From: Leptolyngbya sp. PLA1
GTDB lineage: Bacteria; Planctomycetota; Phycisphaerae; Phycisphaerales; UBA1924
Direction: 5' to 3'
DNA: 64,000 nucleotides
Assembly: GCA_021405315.1 (NCBI GenBank)
Contig: QWIH01000015.1
Coordinates: 1 to 64,000, forward strand
This document shows, one piece after another, positions 26,022-34,930 of the stretch; the stretch's first letter is position 1; every line of letters starts with the position of its first letter. Position numbers and translations under genes: made by a program. The notes under the pieces are model-generated. The model saw nothing but the letters and a program-made list of their open reading frames with translations, did not search any database and was not told the origin of the DNA.

Positions 26022-28214
26022 ATGAATCTGAAGAGGTTGTGGTCTCGACTGTGCTGCGTTGCCGCCGTGAGCGTTGGCGCGCTCGCGTCGCCCGCGGACG
26101 CCCAGACGGGCGCGTGTTGCATCACCGCGAGCGGGACGGTCCAGTGCATCGTCTTGCCCCAGGCGGACTGCGCAGCCAGGGGCGGCACGTACCGCGGCGA
26201 CGGTACGGTCTGCGGCAATGAGATCTGCGCGCCACCCCGTGGGGCGTGCTGCCTGCGCACCGCCGCCGGCGGCGTCACCTGCGTTATCCTCACAGAGGCC
26301 CAGTGCGCCGCTCAGCAGGGCACCTACCGAGGCAACGCCACAACCTGCGGCAACGACACCTGCGCCTTCATGCTCCGCGGCGCCTGCTGCGTCCGCACCG
26401 CCACCGGCGGCACCGAGTGCATCGTCCTCACCCAGGCCCAGTGCGCCGAGCGACAGGGCACCTATCGCGGCAACGGCACGGTGTGCGGCTCCGACTCCTG
26501 CCCGACCCCTCCACCCACAGGCGCCTGCTGCGTCCGAAGCCCCGCGGGCACCCTCGTGTGCGTCGTGCTCACCGAGGCCCAGTGCGCCGCCCAGCAGGGC
26601 ACCTACCGCGGCAACGGCACGCCCTGCTCCAACACCACCTGCGCCCCGCCCCCGCCTCCCACGGGCGCCTGCTGCGTGCCCGTCGCCGGCACGCCCAACG
26701 GCACCGCCTGTCTCATCCTTTCCGAGGCCCAGTGCGCCGAGCGTCACGGTGTCTACCGCGGCAACGGCACGCCCTGCTCCAACACCACCTGCGCCCCGCC
26801 CCCGCCTCCCACCGGCGCCTGCTGCATCCCTCTCGCCACCACGCCCGGAGGCTCCACCTGCGTCATCCTGACGCAGGCCCAGTGCGCGGAGCGCCACGGC
26901 GTGTACCGCGGAAACGGCACCGCCTGCGGCAACGACACCTGCGCCCCGCCCCGCGGGGCCTGCTGTGTCCGCACCGACAAGGGCGTCGTCTGCATCGTCC
27001 TCACTCAGCCCCAGTGCGCGGAGCGCCAGGGCGTGTACCGCGGCAACGGCACATCCTGCACCGACCGCATCTGTGCCCTTGAAGAGCCCCGCGGCGCGTG
27101 CTGCGTTCGCACCGCCACCGGCAACGTCGAGTGCGTCGTCCTCACCGCCGCTCAGTGCGCCGAGCGCCAGGGCACCTACCGCGGGAACGGGACCGCCTGC
27201 TCCGCCACGCTCTGCCCGCAGCCCCCGCGCACCGGCGCCTGCTGCGTTCGCACGAGCACCGGCAACGTCGCCTGCGTCATCCTTACCGAGGCCCAGTGCG
27301 CCGAACGCCAGGGCGTGTACCGCGGCAATGGATCGGTCTGCGGCAACACGACCTGCCCGCAGCCCAGCCCGACCGGCGCCTGCTGCATCCGCACCGACAA
27401 GGGTGTCGAATGCGTTGTCGTCACCGCCGATCGCTGCCGTGAGCAGGGCGGCGTCTTCCGCGGTCCCGGCACCGCGTGCGGCGACCGCATCTGCGCCGTG
27501 CAGGACGTCACCGGCGCCTGCTGTGTCCGCACGAACACCGGCTCCGTCGAGTGCGTCGTGACTACGCCCGAGCGATGCCGCGCGGCGAACGGCGTCTTCC
27601 GCGGGCCGGATACGACCTGCGGCGACGCAACCTGCCGCGAGCCCGCCGCCTTCGGCGCCTGCTGCCTCCGTGCGCCCGCGGGCGTGGTCTGCGTCATGAC
27701 CACGCAGGAGCAGTGCGAGAAGCGAGATGGACTCTACCGGGGCGATGGCAGCCGCTGCGCCGAGGGGGTCTGCGAGCCCCGCGATGTCGGTGCCTGCTGC
27801 GTTCGCACCGACAAGGGTGTGGAATGCGTCATCACCACCACCGAGCGCTGCCGGGCCAATGCCGGCGTCTTCCGTGGTGAGGGCACCCGCTGCGGCGAGG
27901 ACACCTGCTCGCTCCCCGTCGGCGCCTGCTGTCTGCGGACCGACGACGGCGTCACCTGCGTCCAGGCCACCCGCGCCCGCTGCGCCGAGGCCAACGGCGT
28001 CTTCCGTGGCGACGGCACCGAGTGCGGCAAGGACACCTGCGAACGCCGAGCCTGCCCCTGCGACTGGGACCACGACGGCGGCCTCGACCGCGCCGATCTC
28101 GACGCCTTCCTCCGTGACTTCATCGAGGGCGACGCCGACTTCAACCACGACGGCGAGACCAACCTCGACGACCTCCACCAGTTCCTCGACTGCTTCACGG
28201 CGGGCTGTGGCTGA
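26022..28214 (+). CDS. Secreted protein with 14 Cys-rich GACC repeats and calcium-loop tail
   Basis: A 730-residue protein. A signal peptide (to about ADAQ) leads into 14 tandem repeats of about 45 residues with the pattern GACC-x(6-10)-C-x(7-8)-C-x(6-7)-YRGxGTxC-x(4)-C, six cysteines each, joined by short Pro-rich linkers. The sixth to ninth repeats are the most alike. The C-terminus (DWDHDGGLDRADLD and DFNHDGETNLDD) forms two calcium loops and ends FTAGCG. A strong AGGAGG site lies 8 bases before the ATG. Six cysteines per repeat suggest a disulfide-knotted extracellular rod. Two such repeats also occur in the multicopper oxidase at 30381-33248. The function is unknown. Confidence 0.88.
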   Translation: MNLKRLWSRLCCVAAVSVGALASPADAQTGACCITASGTVQCIVLPQADCAARGGTYRGDGTVCGNEICAPPRGACCLRTAAGGVTCVILTEAQCAAQQGTYRGNATTCGNDTCAFMLRGACCVRTATGGTECIVLTQAQCAERQGTYRGNGTVCGSDSCPTPPPTGACCVRSPAGTLVCVVLTEAQCAAQQGTYRGNGTPCSNTTCAPPPPPTGACCVPVAGTPNGTACLILSEAQCAERHGVYRGNGTPCSNTTCAPPPPPTGACCIPLATTPGGSTCVILTQAQCAERHGVYRGNGTACGNDTCAPPRGACCVRTDKGVVCIVLTQPQCAERQGVYRGNGTSCTDRICALEEPRGACCVRTATGNVECVVLTAAQCAERQGTYRGNGTACSATLCPQPPRTGACCVRTSTGNVACVILTEAQCAERQGVYRGNGSVCGNTTCPQPSPTGACCIRTDKGVECVVVTADRCREQGGVFRGPGTACGDRICAVQDVTGACCVRTNTGSVECVVTTPERCRAANGVFRGPDTTCGDATCREPAAFGACCLRAPAGVVCVMTTQEQCEKRDGLYRGDGSRCAEGVCEPRDVGACCVRTDKGVECVITTTERCRANAGVFRGEGTRCGEDTCSLPVGACCLRTDDGVTCVQATRARCAEANGVFRGDGTECGKDTCERRACPCDWDHDGGLDRADLDAFLRDFIEGDADFNHDGETNLDDLHQFLDCFTAGCG
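26603..26812 (+). repeat. 60-bp exact direct repeat inside the Cys-rich gene
   Basis: Bases 26603-26662 and 26753-26812 are identical, 150 bases apart, which is one protein repeat unit. Their flanks differ. This indicates recent duplication or gene conversion among the repeats. Confidence 0.9.
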
Positions 28215-28238
28215 AGAGCCATACCCCCACGGCCTCGC

Positions 28239-28275
28239 GGGGCCCGTGTCCTTCTCAGGATGCGAGCCCCTTTTT
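28239..28275 (+). terminator. Probable terminator after the Cys-rich gene
   Basis: GGGGC (28239-28243) pairs with GCCCC (28266-28270), an inner TCCT-TCTC-AGGA hairpin sits between them, and TTTTT follows at 28271-28275. The stem is short and interrupted. Confidence 0.55.
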
Positions 28276-28320
28276 GTTGGTTCACCCGCCCGCCGCCCCC
28301 TGCCCGCCAGCCAGCCAATG

Positions 28321-28345
28321 AAAAAGGCCCCGCACGGGCGGGGCC
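28321..28345 (-). terminator. Rho-independent terminator of the rpsL-rpsG operon
   Basis: Read on the minus strand, GGCCCCGC pairs with GCGGGGCC across a 4-base loop and is followed by TTTTT. It lies 31 bases after the rpsG stop. Confidence 0.93.
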
Positions 28346-28376
28346 TGACGGGTCGCTGAAGTTCGAGGGGCGGGAC

Positions 28377-28874
28377 TCAGTTCGCGAAGTGGGCGAAGGC
28401 GCGGTTGGCCTCGGCCATGCGGTGAGTCTGGTCGCGGGTGGTCATGGCCTTGCCCTCGCCGCGGGCCGCGGCGTAGAGCTCGTCGGCCATGCGGGCGGAG
28501 ATGGGGCGGCCCTTCTCGCTGCGGATGGCCTCGAGCAGCCAGCGGAACGCGAGGCTCTGCTGGCGGGTGCGGTTGACCTGCATCGGCACCTGGTAGTTGG
28601 CGCCGCCGATGCGCTTGCTGCGGACCTCCACGAAGGGCTTGACGTTCTCCAGAGCCCGCTGGAAGAGTTCCAGGGGGTTCTTGGGGGCCTCGGGGGAGGT
28701 CTCCTTCTCGAGCTTCTTGGCGATGATGTCGAACGCGTCATAGACCACGCGCTGGGCGGTGGCCTTCTTGCCGTCCTTCATCACGCAGTTGACGAAGCGG
28801 GCCAGCGTCCGATCGCCGTAGCGGGGATCGGGCCTGAGCTGTGTTTCTGCCTTGGTGAATCGCTTGCCGCCCAT
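28377..28874 (-). CDS. rpsG: 30S ribosomal protein S7
   Basis: S7 nucleates assembly of the 30S head and lines the E site. The 165-residue protein matches the family from RYGDRTLARFVNCVMKDGKKATAQRVVYDAFDII through ENVKPFVEVRSKRIGGANYQVPMQV to FRWLLEAIRSEKGRPISARMADEL and the ending MAEANRAFAHFAN. AGGAG lies 8 bases before the ATG. It follows rpsL by 115 bases and ends at a strong terminator, so fusA and tuf, which often continue this operon, are absent here. Confidence 0.97.
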   Translation of the reverse strand: MGGKRFTKAETQLRPDPRYGDRTLARFVNCVMKDGKKATAQRVVYDAFDIIAKKLEKETSPEAPKNPLELFQRALENVKPFVEVRSKRIGGANYQVPMQVNRTRQQSLAFRWLLEAIRSEKGRPISARMADELYAAARGEGKAMTTRDQTHRMAEANRAFAHFAN

Positions 28875-28989
28875 CTGAAACTCCTTTGGCTGTCGCGGTT
28901 GCCCGCGTGTCGTTCACCGGCGTGGTTGGGTGTTCCGACGCCGATTACTGCCGTGCCGAACCGTGAAAAACGATCGATCAGGCCGTTGC

Positions 28990-29367
<378 letters not shown>

Positions 29368-29424
29368 TGTCGTTCCAGTACTCGAGATCGGCCCGCCCAC
29401 CGAATGGGCGTGTGCCGGGTGGGA

Positions 29425-29452
29425 AGTGTAGCAGCCAGCCGACACCGGGCAA
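29425..29452 (-). promoter_or_regulatory. Sigma-70-type promoter of rpsL-rpsG
   Basis: On the minus strand, TTGCCC (29452-29447) and TACACT (29430-29425) are 16 bases apart. Transcription would start near 29418, giving a leader of about 50 bases before the rpsL ATG. Confidence 0.6.
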
Positions 29453-29529
29453 ATCCGGGCGCTTGAACTCTGGGCCCCAGACCAACCCCGCCAAAGGGCG
29501 AACGGGACCGTTCCACGTCCGGACTCCCC

Positions 29530-30303
29530 CTACCGGGGCGTGTTCACCCAGCCCCATTCGTTCGCCGCGGAACTGCCCACCCCGTACTGGAGGTTCCGGG
29601 CGTGCAGGCGCAGGTGATTCGCGGTCAGGTCCGCTGCTTCCTCGATCCGGTCATTCCCGCCCTTGGGGAGCTTCAGGCCGTTGACCGATCCATCCAGAAA
29701 GGCGATGTTGCAGGACCTGGTGTGCCGCGCGGAGAACTGGTCCATGTTCGCGAACGAGCCGTCATCGACCTGGGTGTTGTACCAGCGTTCGTCTTCCTCG
29801 ATGAGGAGCGGGATGGACTGGAAGAAGACCCGCGGGGCGTTGGTGATGTTCGGGCTTTCGGGGTAGCTCATGTGCCAGGGTGCATCGACCTTGGCGCCCG
29901 CCAGGCGGATGATCATGGTGTAGTCGAACCACTGGTTCGGGCGCTTTCCCGTGGGGCAGATGAACGTGACATCGGTGGTCATGTAGTCCTTCAGGACCGA
30001 CGTCATGATCGGGTGCCGCCACAGCGTCGGGTTGCTCGTGTACCGCGTGTTGTTCCTCCCGCACCAGTCGAGATTCTGCGGCCCCTGCCAGTACGCCCCC
30101 GGAATGACCTTGTAGTCCGCGGCGTAGGTGAACATGGAGAGCCCGACCTGGCGGATGTTCGAGCGGCAGACCACGAAGCGTCCGGCCTCGCGAGCCTTGC
30201 CGAGCGCGGGAAGCAGGATGCCGATGAGCAGTGCGATGAGCGCGATGACCACCAGCAGTTCGATGAGAGTGAACCCGCGAATCCTCTGCCGGATGGTGTC
30301 CAT
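29530..30303 (-). CDS. Type IV pilin/pseudopilin-like protein with H-x9-DG motif
   Basis: A 257-residue protein. A short basic leader is followed by [44 protein letters not shown], the prepilin cleavage site and hydrophobic helix, and the C-terminal part has HTRSCNIAFLDG, an exact H-x9-DG motif. It is a paralogue of the gene at 2125-2928. The start at 30303 gives the usual leader length; an in-frame ATG 14 codons upstream sits on a TATGCT -10-like box, so it is probably not used. It lies 78 bases downstream of the multicopper oxidase gene on the same strand. Confidence 0.87.
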   Translation of the reverse strand: MDTIRQRIRGFTLIELLVVIALIALLIGILLPALGKAREAGRFVVCRSNIRQVGLSMFTYAADYKVIPGAYWQGPQNLDWCGRNNTRYTSNPTLWRHPIMTSVLKDYMTTDVTFICPTGKRPNQWFDYTMIIRLAGAKVDAPWHMSYPESPNITNAPRVFFQSIPLLIEEDERWYNTQVDDGSFANMDQFSARHTRSCNIAFLDGSVNGLKLPKGGNDRIEEAADLTANHLRLHARNLQYGVGSSAANEWGWVNTPR

Positions 30304-30380
30304 GGACGCTGACTCCGGGCGGGCGAACCGCTCCGAGATCAGCATACCACGGGCATCAAGCTTCCGGCCCGCACAAGTCC

Positions 30381-33248
30381 TCAGGGGCAGCCGCCGCCCG
30401 CGATGACATTCACGAGGGCCGCGACGTCGTCCTGGTCGACGTTCCCGTCGCGGTTGAAGTCCGGGTCGCGGTTGTTGGGGTTGGCTCCGCCCGCGATGGC
30501 GTTCACGAGGTACGTGACGTCGTCCTGGTCGGTGTTCCCGTCGTCGTTGAAGTCCGGGTCGCAGGTTGGGAAGACGGTGAGCGTGGCGGTGCGGCTGGAG
30601 AGGGGGCCGCAGGCGTCTCTGACGATGCAGCGGTAGCCCCCGGCGTCCTCGGGGCGGAGGCTGGTGATGCGCAGGTTGAAGGTCGTGGCACCGGAGATCG
30701 TCGAGCCGTGGGGCGTGACGCCGTTCGTGAGGACCTGTGTGCCCTTCCGCCACTCGTAGGTGAGAGTTCCGGCGCCGGTGGCGTCGGCGAAGAAGCTGGC
30801 GGTCCCGTTGTAGGGTTTGACGGTGTCGCGGGGCTGCCCGATGATGTCGACCCAGCACGTGACGCGGAACTGACGCATCATCTCGTGATCCTCGTGTTCG
30901 AGGATGTGGCAGTGGTAGGGGTAGGTCCCCCCGAAGCCGTCGAACCGCGCGATGACGCGGGTGATCTGGAAGGGCATGGCTCGCACCGTGTCCTTCCAGC
31001 CGGCCTCCTCGGGCGGGGGTGGCGTGCGCGGGCCCACGGGCGTCACCACACCGTTGACGATGGTGCAGTCCTGCGTGTCCAGCACCTGGAACTGCACGAG
31101 GTGGATGTGCATGGGGTGAACGACGCCCGAGTTGTTGACGAACGACCAGATCTCCACGTCTCCGTAGCGGGGGAACTCGGTGATGTCGTCCCACATCAGC
31201 CCGTTGATCGTCCACATGAAGCCCATGCACGGGTGGTTCATGCGCTCCAGCATGAAGGTCCGCGTGCGGGCCGCGGAGGCCTCCGGGATCGGCGTGATGG
31301 TCCGCAGCGTGGGGGGCAGCGGGCCCGTGGAGCCCTCGGCCTCCAGCACCACGAACTTCATCACGTTGGGGATGACTCCCACGCCGGGCGTGCCCGGGAA
31401 GGGCGCGGGCGCCGAGTTCATCAGGAGCACTTCCGTCCCGGGCTCGAGCGGGCCGAAGTCGATGACCATGTCCGCACGCTCGCCCGGAGAGATCGTGACC
31501 GAGGTGACCTCAACCGGAGCGGCGAGCAGTCCACCCTCGGTGCCGATGCGCCACATGGGCTGGCCGTTGGAGAGCGCCAGCGTCAGCGTGCGCGAGTTGC
31601 AGCCGTTGAGCATCCGGAAGCGGTACTTGCCCCGCCTGACTTCCATGAATGGCCAGACCTTGCCGTTGACGAGCATGGTGTCGCCGAAGTAGTGGTCCTC
31701 GCCCTGGCCCATGGAGGGGTAGCGGAGGCTTCCGTCCGCCGCGAACGACCGGTCCTGGATCGCGAGGGGCACCTCGTACGAGCCGCTGGGGAGGCCCAGC
31801 GCCTGCTCCTGGGCATCGCGGATGAGGTAGAAGCCCGCGAGCCCCATGTAGACGTTGAGCCGGGTGGTCCCGAGGGCGTGGTCGTGGTACCAGATGGTCG
31901 CCGGGTCCTGGTTGTTCGGGTAGACATACACCGGCGAGCTCTGGCCGGGGAGCTGGGTGAGCTCGGGCTGGCCGTCGGAGATGGAATCGACCCGTCCGCC
32001 GTGGATGTGCGTCACGGTGGCGGGCGCTGTGCCACGCTCCGCCGGGCCGTGCATGCAGGTTTCCACGTCCAGATCGTGGTCGGTGAGGTAGTTGCCCTGG
32101 TCGTCGCGGAGCTCGTTGCGGTAGGTGACATTGACGGGAAGCCCCCGCGTGGCCTCGATGGTGGGCCCGGGGTACTGGCCGTAGTAGCCATAGACGACGG
32201 TGGGGGGCAGGTCGCGGTGGAGCTGCTGGCGGACCCGCAGGATGGGCACGTCGTACGTGGCCGCTCCTCCGGGCTGGCCCTGGATGGGCTGCGCCACGCC
32301 CGGCAGGGGCAGCGCATCGACGAACGGCGTGAGCGAGACGGGGCACAATCCGGCGGTGCACGTCGTGCCGTTACCCTTGTAGACGCCCCCCTGATTGGTG
32401 CAGTCCGCCTGAGTCTGGACGGAGCATGACCCGTCGGGAAGGCAGCAGGCGCCGACCGCGCCGACGCACGTGTTCTGGCCGCAGGGCACGCCCGTGCCCT
32501 GGTACGTCCCTCCCGCGGCGGCGCACGCGGAGGGGGACAGAACCTGGCAGCTCGTATCGGGCAGACAGCACGCGCCCGACGCGGCGCCGGGTGTGAAGGT
32601 GATGATCAGCTGCGGGATCGCCGAGCCGGACTCCCGGGAGTTGAACCGCTTGGCCGTATGTGGCTGGGTCTCGTCGCCCCTCAGGATCCAGCCGAAGTTC
32701 GTGGCCGGGGCGTCGATCCATCCCTGCACGTCGGTGACGAGCGTGGCGGACGTCCACGTGTAGGTCGCGATGCCGCCCACGCTGATGGTGGCGCTGGGTG
32801 TCGCCACGAAGTCGCCCCCGGCGGTCGTCCAGGGGAAGAGCGGGTGGAGACGGTGTGTCCATGTCGCGTCGTTGGTGGTGGCCACGGCGCCGCCGCCCTC
32901 GCCGCCCTGGGCGTTGGACGTGCCCTCGCCCCACATGCCGAGCGCGCGGTGCAGGCTCACGGGCGTGGCGGGGGCTGTTGTCCGCGACATGTACAGCTTG
33001 ACCTGCACCGCCGTGATGACAGACCCGGCGGGAATGGCCGACGTGTCGAACCGCACCAAGCCCCGCCTGATGGTGCCGAGGTCGTTGGTCCCGGCGAAGA
33101 CGCCGTCTCCGACGCCGTTGGAGATACCGCCGGTGGCGTTCTGCCACATGGTGTTATCGGACACAGCGTTGAGGGTGAGGATGTCCGCCGACGCAGAGCT
33201 CGCGAGCAGCCCGATCGCCGCGACAAGAACAGTGAGACGTATGGACAT
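30381..33248 (-). CDS. Chimeric secreted multicopper oxidase
   Basis: A 955-residue exported protein. Order: signal peptide (1-21); a DNRLRE-type beta-sandwich (about 22-220); two six-cysteine GACC repeats (225-302); a three-cupredoxin laccase/CotA-like oxidase (about 305-800); an Ig-like domain (about 805-893); and two calcium loops ending GGGCP (897-955). All copper ligands are present: type 2/3 H414, H416, H455, H457, H714, H716, H779 and H781, and type 1 H711, C780, H785 and M790. It should oxidise phenols, metals or bilirubin-like substrates with reduction of O2 to water; the substrate is unknown. AAGGA precedes the ATG at 33248. A promoter lies at 33400-33427, back to back with that of mqnC. 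Confidence 0.93.
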   Translation of the reverse strand: MSIRLTVLVAAIGLLASSASADILTLNAVSDNTMWQNATGGISNGVGDGVFAGTNDLGTIRRGLVRFDTSAIPAGSVITAVQVKLYMSRTTAPATPVSLHRALGMWGEGTSNAQGGEGGGAVATTNDATWTHRLHPLFPWTTAGGDFVATPSATISVGGIATYTWTSATLVTDVQGWIDAPATNFGWILRGDETQPHTAKRFNSRESGSAIPQLIITFTPGAASGACCLPDTSCQVLSPSACAAAGGTYQGTGVPCGQNTCVGAVGACCLPDGSCSVQTQADCTNQGGVYKGNGTTCTAGLCPVSLTPFVDALPLPGVAQPIQGQPGGAATYDVPILRVRQQLHRDLPPTVVYGYYGQYPGPTIEATRGLPVNVTYRNELRDDQGNYLTDHDLDVETCMHGPAERGTAPATVTHIHGGRVDSISDGQPELTQLPGQSSPVYVYPNNQDPATIWYHDHALGTTRLNVYMGLAGFYLIRDAQEQALGLPSGSYEVPLAIQDRSFAADGSLRYPSMGQGEDHYFGDTMLVNGKVWPFMEVRRGKYRFRMLNGCNSRTLTLALSNGQPMWRIGTEGGLLAAPVEVTSVTISPGERADMVIDFGPLEPGTEVLLMNSAPAPFPGTPGVGVIPNVMKFVVLEAEGSTGPLPPTLRTITPIPEASAARTRTFMLERMNHPCMGFMWTINGLMWDDITEFPRYGDVEIWSFVNNSGVVHPMHIHLVQFQVLDTQDCTIVNGVVTPVGPRTPPPPEEAGWKDTVRAMPFQITRVIARFDGFGGTYPYHCHILEHEDHEMMRQFRVTCWVDIIGQPRDTVKPYNGTASFFADATGAGTLTYEWRKGTQVLTNGVTPHGSTISGATTFNLRITSLRPEDAGGYRCIVRDACGPLSSRTATLTVFPTCDPDFNDDGNTDQDDVTYLVNAIAGGANPNNRDPDFNRDGNVDQDDVAALVNVIAGGGCP

Positions 33249-33399
33249 GCCGTATCCTTCGAATGTCGCGCGCTCTGAGACGCCACGAGCCCGCAAAAAC
33301 TACCGAGCCATCAGTCTTTCGCATGCGAGCATCGGCAGTTACGCTGTCCGAGTCCTGCCCGAGCTGGCCGCGATCTTCCGAGGGTATTTCGGACTAAAT

Positions 33400-33427
33400 A
33401 CTATAGTTTCTCTGGCAGCAGTTTCAA
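33400..33427 (-). promoter_or_regulatory. Sigma-70-type promoter of the multicopper oxidase gene
   Basis: On the minus strand, TTGAAA (33427-33422) and TATAGT (33405-33400) are 16 bases apart, within the most AT-rich patch of the neighbourhood. Its -35 box and that of the mqnC promoter form the inverted repeat TTTCAATGATTCTTGAAA. Confidence 0.65.
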
Positions 33428-33433
33428 TGATTC

Positions 33434-33462
33434 TTGAAAGTCGGGCGTTCAACTTCTACGCT
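33434..33462 (+). promoter_or_regulatory. Sigma-70-type promoter of mqnC
   Basis: TTGAAA (33434-33439) and TACGCT (33457-33462) are 17 bases apart. A CGGAG ribosome site and the ATG at 33477 follow, giving a very short leader. Confidence 0.7.
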
Positions 33463-33476
33463 GCCCCGGAGTCATT

Positions 33477-34895
33477 ATGAGCCTGACCCCTCCCGCCGAG
33501 CGCCCTGACCTGAACGCCACCGATCCGGGACTGCTCGCGGCGGTCACACGGGGCGAGGCCCGGCTGACCCCGGAGCAGGGCCTGGACCTGCTGCGGACTT
33601 TCCCCACGCACGAGCTGGGTCGCTGGGCCGACCGTCGGGCCCGCGTGGTGCACGGCGACTCCATCCGCACGTACGTCATCGACCGCAACATCAACTACAC
33701 CAACGTCTGCAACGCCAAGTGCACGTTCTGCGCCTTCCGGCGCGACGCGGGCGAGGCCGACGCCTACGTGCTCGACAAGAGCCAGGTGCACGAGAAGATT
33801 GCGGAGCTGGTGGCCATCGGCGGAACCCAGGTGCTGATGCAGGGGGGCATGAACCCCGACCTGCCGCTGGACTACTACCTCGACCTGCTTTCTTCCATCA
33901 AGGAGAAGTTCCCCCGCGTGCACGTGCACGCGTTCTCCCCTCCGGAGATGGTCGAGTTCGTGCACTTCTTCAGCCCGCCGGGCGCAGACTATTTCGAAAA
34001 GTGCCGGTGGGTGCTGGCGAGGCTCCGCGAGGCCGGGTTGGACTCACTGCCCGGCGGCGGCGGGGAGATCTTCGCCGGCCCGGTGAGGCGGAAGATCGGC
34101 CTGGGCAAGTGCGACGCCGATGCGTGGCTGACCACGATGTACGCGGCGCACTCGCTGGGGATGTTCACCAGCGCCACCATGATGTTCGGGCACATCGAGG
34201 GGTTCGCGGATCGCGTGCACCACATGATGCTCGTGAGGCAGTGGCAAGACCGGGCGCTGCGGGAGGGCGTGTCGGGTTTCGGGCACTACACCGCGTTCAT
34301 CTCGTGGCCGTTCCAGCGGGAGAACACCCCGCTGGGTCGCGTGCCGGACTGGGACGCGAATGACGGCGAGTTCCCGGGTGACATCGTCGCGAGGGCGCAC
34401 GCCTGGGGGCGGAACGACGGCGCGGACTATCGCGAACTCGGCCCCGAGGCGGCGGAGTTCGGACGGCGCGTGCGGCTCTCCGGCGCCGTGGACTACCTCC
34501 GTACCCAGGCGCTCTCGCGGCTGTTCCTGGACAACATCTACTCCATCGGCGCCTCCTGGGTCACGATGGGCCCTCACGTGGGCCAGCTCGGGCTGCACTA
34601 CGGCGCGACCGACATGGGCAGCGTCATGATGGAGGAGAACGTGGTCAGCAGCGCGGGAACCACGTACTGCCTCGATGAGGCCGTGCTCTGCCGCCTGATC
34701 CGCGAGGCCGGGTTCACGCCCGCGCAGCGGAACAACACCTACGACGTGGTGAAACTCCACGACGGGCCTCAGTCCCCGGACCTGCTGGTCACGGACTGGA
34801 GCCGGCACCGCGCCAAGACCATGCACCGCGAGACGACGGGCAAGGGCAAGCAATCCGGGCGGGCGTCCCTCACGGTGAGCGCCGCCCGCACCTGA
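33477..34895 (+). CDS. mqnC: Cyclic dehypoxanthinyl futalosine synthase (futalosine menaquinone pathway)
   Basis: MqnC is a radical SAM enzyme that cyclises dehypoxanthine futalosine on the way to menaquinone. The 472-residue protein has the iron-sulfur motif C78-x3-C82-x2-C85 (INYTNVCNAKCTFCAF), the typical QGGMNPDLPLDYYLDLL and HAFSPPEMVEF, and the closing ASWVTMGPHVGQL and MMEENVVSSAGT. MqnE is similar, but the QGG and SPPE context fits MqnC. It has an extra stretch of about 45 residues between FQRENTPLG and AVDYLRTQALSRL compared with what I expect of the family. The start at 33477 follows a good promoter. It implies menaquinone made by the futalosine route. Confidence 0.9.
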   Translation: MSLTPPAERPDLNATDPGLLAAVTRGEARLTPEQGLDLLRTFPTHELGRWADRRARVVHGDSIRTYVIDRNINYTNVCNAKCTFCAFRRDAGEADAYVLDKSQVHEKIAELVAIGGTQVLMQGGMNPDLPLDYYLDLLSSIKEKFPRVHVHAFSPPEMVEFVHFFSPPGADYFEKCRWVLARLREAGLDSLPGGGGEIFAGPVRRKIGLGKCDADAWLTTMYAAHSLGMFTSATMMFGHIEGFADRVHHMMLVRQWQDRALREGVSGFGHYTAFISWPFQRENTPLGRVPDWDANDGEFPGDIVARAHAWGRNDGADYRELGPEAAEFGRRVRLSGAVDYLRTQALSRLFLDNIYSIGASWVTMGPHVGQLGLHYGATDMGSVMMEENVVSSAGTTYCLDEAVLCRLIREAGFTPAQRNNTYDVVKLHDGPQSPDLLVTDWSRHRAKTMHRETTGKGKQSGRASLTVSAART

Positions 34896-34930
34896 CCAGA
34901 AGCCCCCGGGAACCGGCCCGCCCGATCCCC

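Noticed and set aside
25896-28178. A long open frame on the minus strand opposite the Cys-rich gene
   Set aside because: It is a shadow of the repetitive, GC-rich plus-strand gene. Its product is low-complexity Gly/Ala/Asp-rich, and the plus-strand frame has a signal peptide, ribosome site and conserved cysteines.
26022-28214. Regular repeats that might suggest a CRISPR array
   Set aside because: The period is about 140-150 bases, the units are in frame and vary at the DNA level, and they code for a conserved protein domain; there are no constant short repeats with unique spacers.
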